This document shows, piece after piece, positions 62,640 through 64,000 of a stretch of DNA of 64,000 bases (position 1 is its first letter; each line of letters begins with the position of its first letter). The position numbers and the translations under genes are program-made. Below the pieces are notes generated by a model that saw nothing but the letters and a program-made list of their open reading frames with translations, did no database searches and was not told the origin of the DNA. This stretch comes from Hsuehochloa calcarea. Lineage: Eukaryota > Streptophyta > Magnoliopsida > Poales > Poaceae. The stretch covers positions 43,613,662-43,677,661 of the forward strand of contig CM070604.1 in assembly GCA_036346395.1 (NCBI GenBank), in the 5' to 3' direction.

Positions 62640-63027
62640 TGGTTTCGGTCCCGGTCTCCTCTAGCGCTAAAATAAAAGATGGGATACGGCAGGGTTTTGG
62701 CTAAGTCTCAAAACTCAGAATCATCCCAATACACACCCGTCCAGTAACGGCGCCGAGGAGAACGAAGACCTAAACTACGACATCGCAAGATCGATCGATC
62801 GCATCGACCGACCGACGGCCATCGGATCGACCGACGGCCATCGATCGCCTTTGCTACTTCGACTCGTGACTCGGCCGGCCACGGTGCTCGAGATCGCGCC
62901 GATCTCAATCGACTCTCAAACAATCGGATGGCATCCTCATCTAACTGTATGTAATGATTCGCATTAAAGTTTGATTAGGTGTTCTCTAATTGATCTAGGG
63001 TTCATGTTATTAGTTCTTATGCAAACA
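62640..63027 (+). repeat. LTR end of a retrotransposon running off the window (left limit uncertain)
   Basis: The stretch ends TTATGCAAACA directly before a PBS, which fixes the LTR 3' end at 63027. It contains GATCGATCGATCGCATCGACC and repeated GACCGACGGCCATCG phrases (62815 and 62833). The left TG terminus was not identified; only the right boundary is well supported. Confidence 0.55.
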
Positions 63028-63028
63028 T

Positions 63029-63041
63029 TGGTATCGTGAGC
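63029..63041 (+). other. Primer binding site
   Basis: TGGTATCGTGAGCC follows the LTR end by one base and matches the initiator Met-tRNA type PBS (TGGTATCAGAGC) with a small variation. Confidence 0.7.
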
Positions 63042-64000
63042 CACCCTAGATTTAATTTTGAACCCGCTTAAAAAAACCCTACCGTTCTTGCCCTCTGGAT
63101 CTTAGCTAGGATCGTCCGATCTTTGATTAACGGCTCGGTTTAGCACTTAGAAGGAGGATCTTAAGTCCTGGCGAAAACCCTAATGTAATCCCGAAAATCC
63201 CCAAATCGAAAACCCAAATCGAAACCCTAAGACCATCGATCCGAAGCAAAAGGAGCGGTGGAAACTCACGTTTTTCTTGAAGATCTAGAGTCGTCGCTCA
63301 GTTTTGGGCACCGCCAGTAGCTCCATTCGACGGCCATGCGCGCGACGACCTCGGTCGCGACGCGGCCGGCGAAGAGAGCGAGTCCGCCTCTTCGTGTCGC
63401 TCACCGCCGCGCGCTCGCTTCGTCGTCGACGGAGCCGAGACCGCCGTCGCGCTCGCGCGTCGCCTCAGAGAAGAGCTTTGGAGATAAGGAAGAAATGAAA
63501 TTAGGGTTAGGGTTTCACAGATTCACCGCTTTTATCTGCGCGACTTTCGCTCCCATCCGTCTGTTCGATCACTTTTCGATCCGACGGATCGTGTTGATTC
63601 CGTAGAAGGATAGGGATGGCACATCTTGGCCGTCCATTTTGAGATCCGACGCCGTCGTTTCGCTTGTTGGGTTGCGATCGCTAATGGGCCGAGCGGCAGT
63701 GCGCTTGAGCGGCCGGCCGAGCGCAGTCGAGCGGCCGAATGTCTTGAGCGTGCTTTGGATGAACAAAGACCTTTTTCTTTTACAAAATGTTTTTTCGATG
63801 AAGGTTTTGTTTCTTGCTTTAATCTAATGTTTATTTCTCAATTGTGTAATGCTACACAAGAGTTTTACCATTTTGTAAAATGCTTTTATGATTAAGATTT
63901 ATAATTATTATTTATCTTATTTTTGTGCAATCGCTTTAATTAATGATGATTCCTCATGTTTCGGTATAAATTCGGTCTCTGATTAAAATTGAACCAACGA
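63042..64000 (+). other. Leader of the terminal LTR retrotransposon
   Basis: After the PBS comes a GC-rich leader (CGCGACGACCTCGGTCGCGA around 63340) and then AT-rich sequence to the window end. Short frames have no recognisable domain. The gag-pol region, if present, lies beyond the window. Confidence 0.45.

Noticed and set aside
63304..63605. Arg-rich frames near the window end
   Set aside because: They lie in the GC-rich leader just after a PBS; arginine and alanine richness follows from CG-rich composition and no family is recognised.

Overview
This is a plant nuclear window, almost certainly from a grass (Poaceae). The evidence is two intron-less, GC-rich mTERF genes of the plant organellar type, grass-type Ty1-copia and Ty3-gypsy LTR retrotransposon remains, hAT and Mutator-like elements, and a protein remnant of the grass 'putative gypsy type transposon' family. 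There are no bacterial or organellar gene arrangements. Most of the window is transposable-element DNA; only the two mTERF genes look like host genes.

Layout. (1) Positions 1-25,426 hold five head-to-tail copies of a unit of about 5.1 kb without a convincing gene; the first copy is cut by the window edge. The unit has LTR-like ends (TGTAACACC ... GTATTACA) separated by a 19-20 bp spacer, so it may be an amplified large LTR or a non-autonomous element read on the minus strand. (2) 25,427-35,340 is a TE cluster: a 1,208-bp non-autonomous hAT element with an exact 8-bp target duplication; a complete 5,577-bp gag-only LTR retrotransposon with 1.1-kb LTRs, PBS, PPT and an exact 5-bp target duplication; and a decayed autonomous hAT with BED finger, transposase core and dimerisation domain. 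(3) 35,539-36,702 is an apparently intact 387-residue mTERF gene. (4) 36,703-47,660 is a 3' flank followed by small elements (a 262-bp foldback Mutator-type MITE with 9-bp target duplication, a 34-nt-arm hairpin, a GT microsatellite), a gypsy-type LTR fragment, and a minus-strand copia fragment (gag, leader, PBS, LTR). (5) 47,661-60,776 is a nested mosaic: a degraded multi-exon PF04195-type retroelement gene with TCGTA...TACGA minisatellites around and between its exons, a 2,092-bp solo LTR with 5-bp target duplication inside one minisatellite, and three copies (about 2.7, 2.9 and 1.6 kb) of a non-coding family rich in palindromic GCGGTAGTACCGC-like motifs. (6) 61,520-62,569 is a second mTERF gene, a paralog of the first that lacks about 40 C-terminal residues. 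(7) 62,640-64,000 is the start of another LTR element (LTR end, PBS, leader) that runs off the window.

The two mTERF genes probably began as a local duplicate pair and were separated by about 25 kb of insertions. No operon-like or cooperating gene system is visible. The most unusual structure is the 5.1-kb macro-tandem array. Differences between its copies concentrate at CAG/CTG/CG positions, which suggests either methylation-linked mutation or sequencing and consensus error. All identifications come from reading the sequence; no database search was possible.
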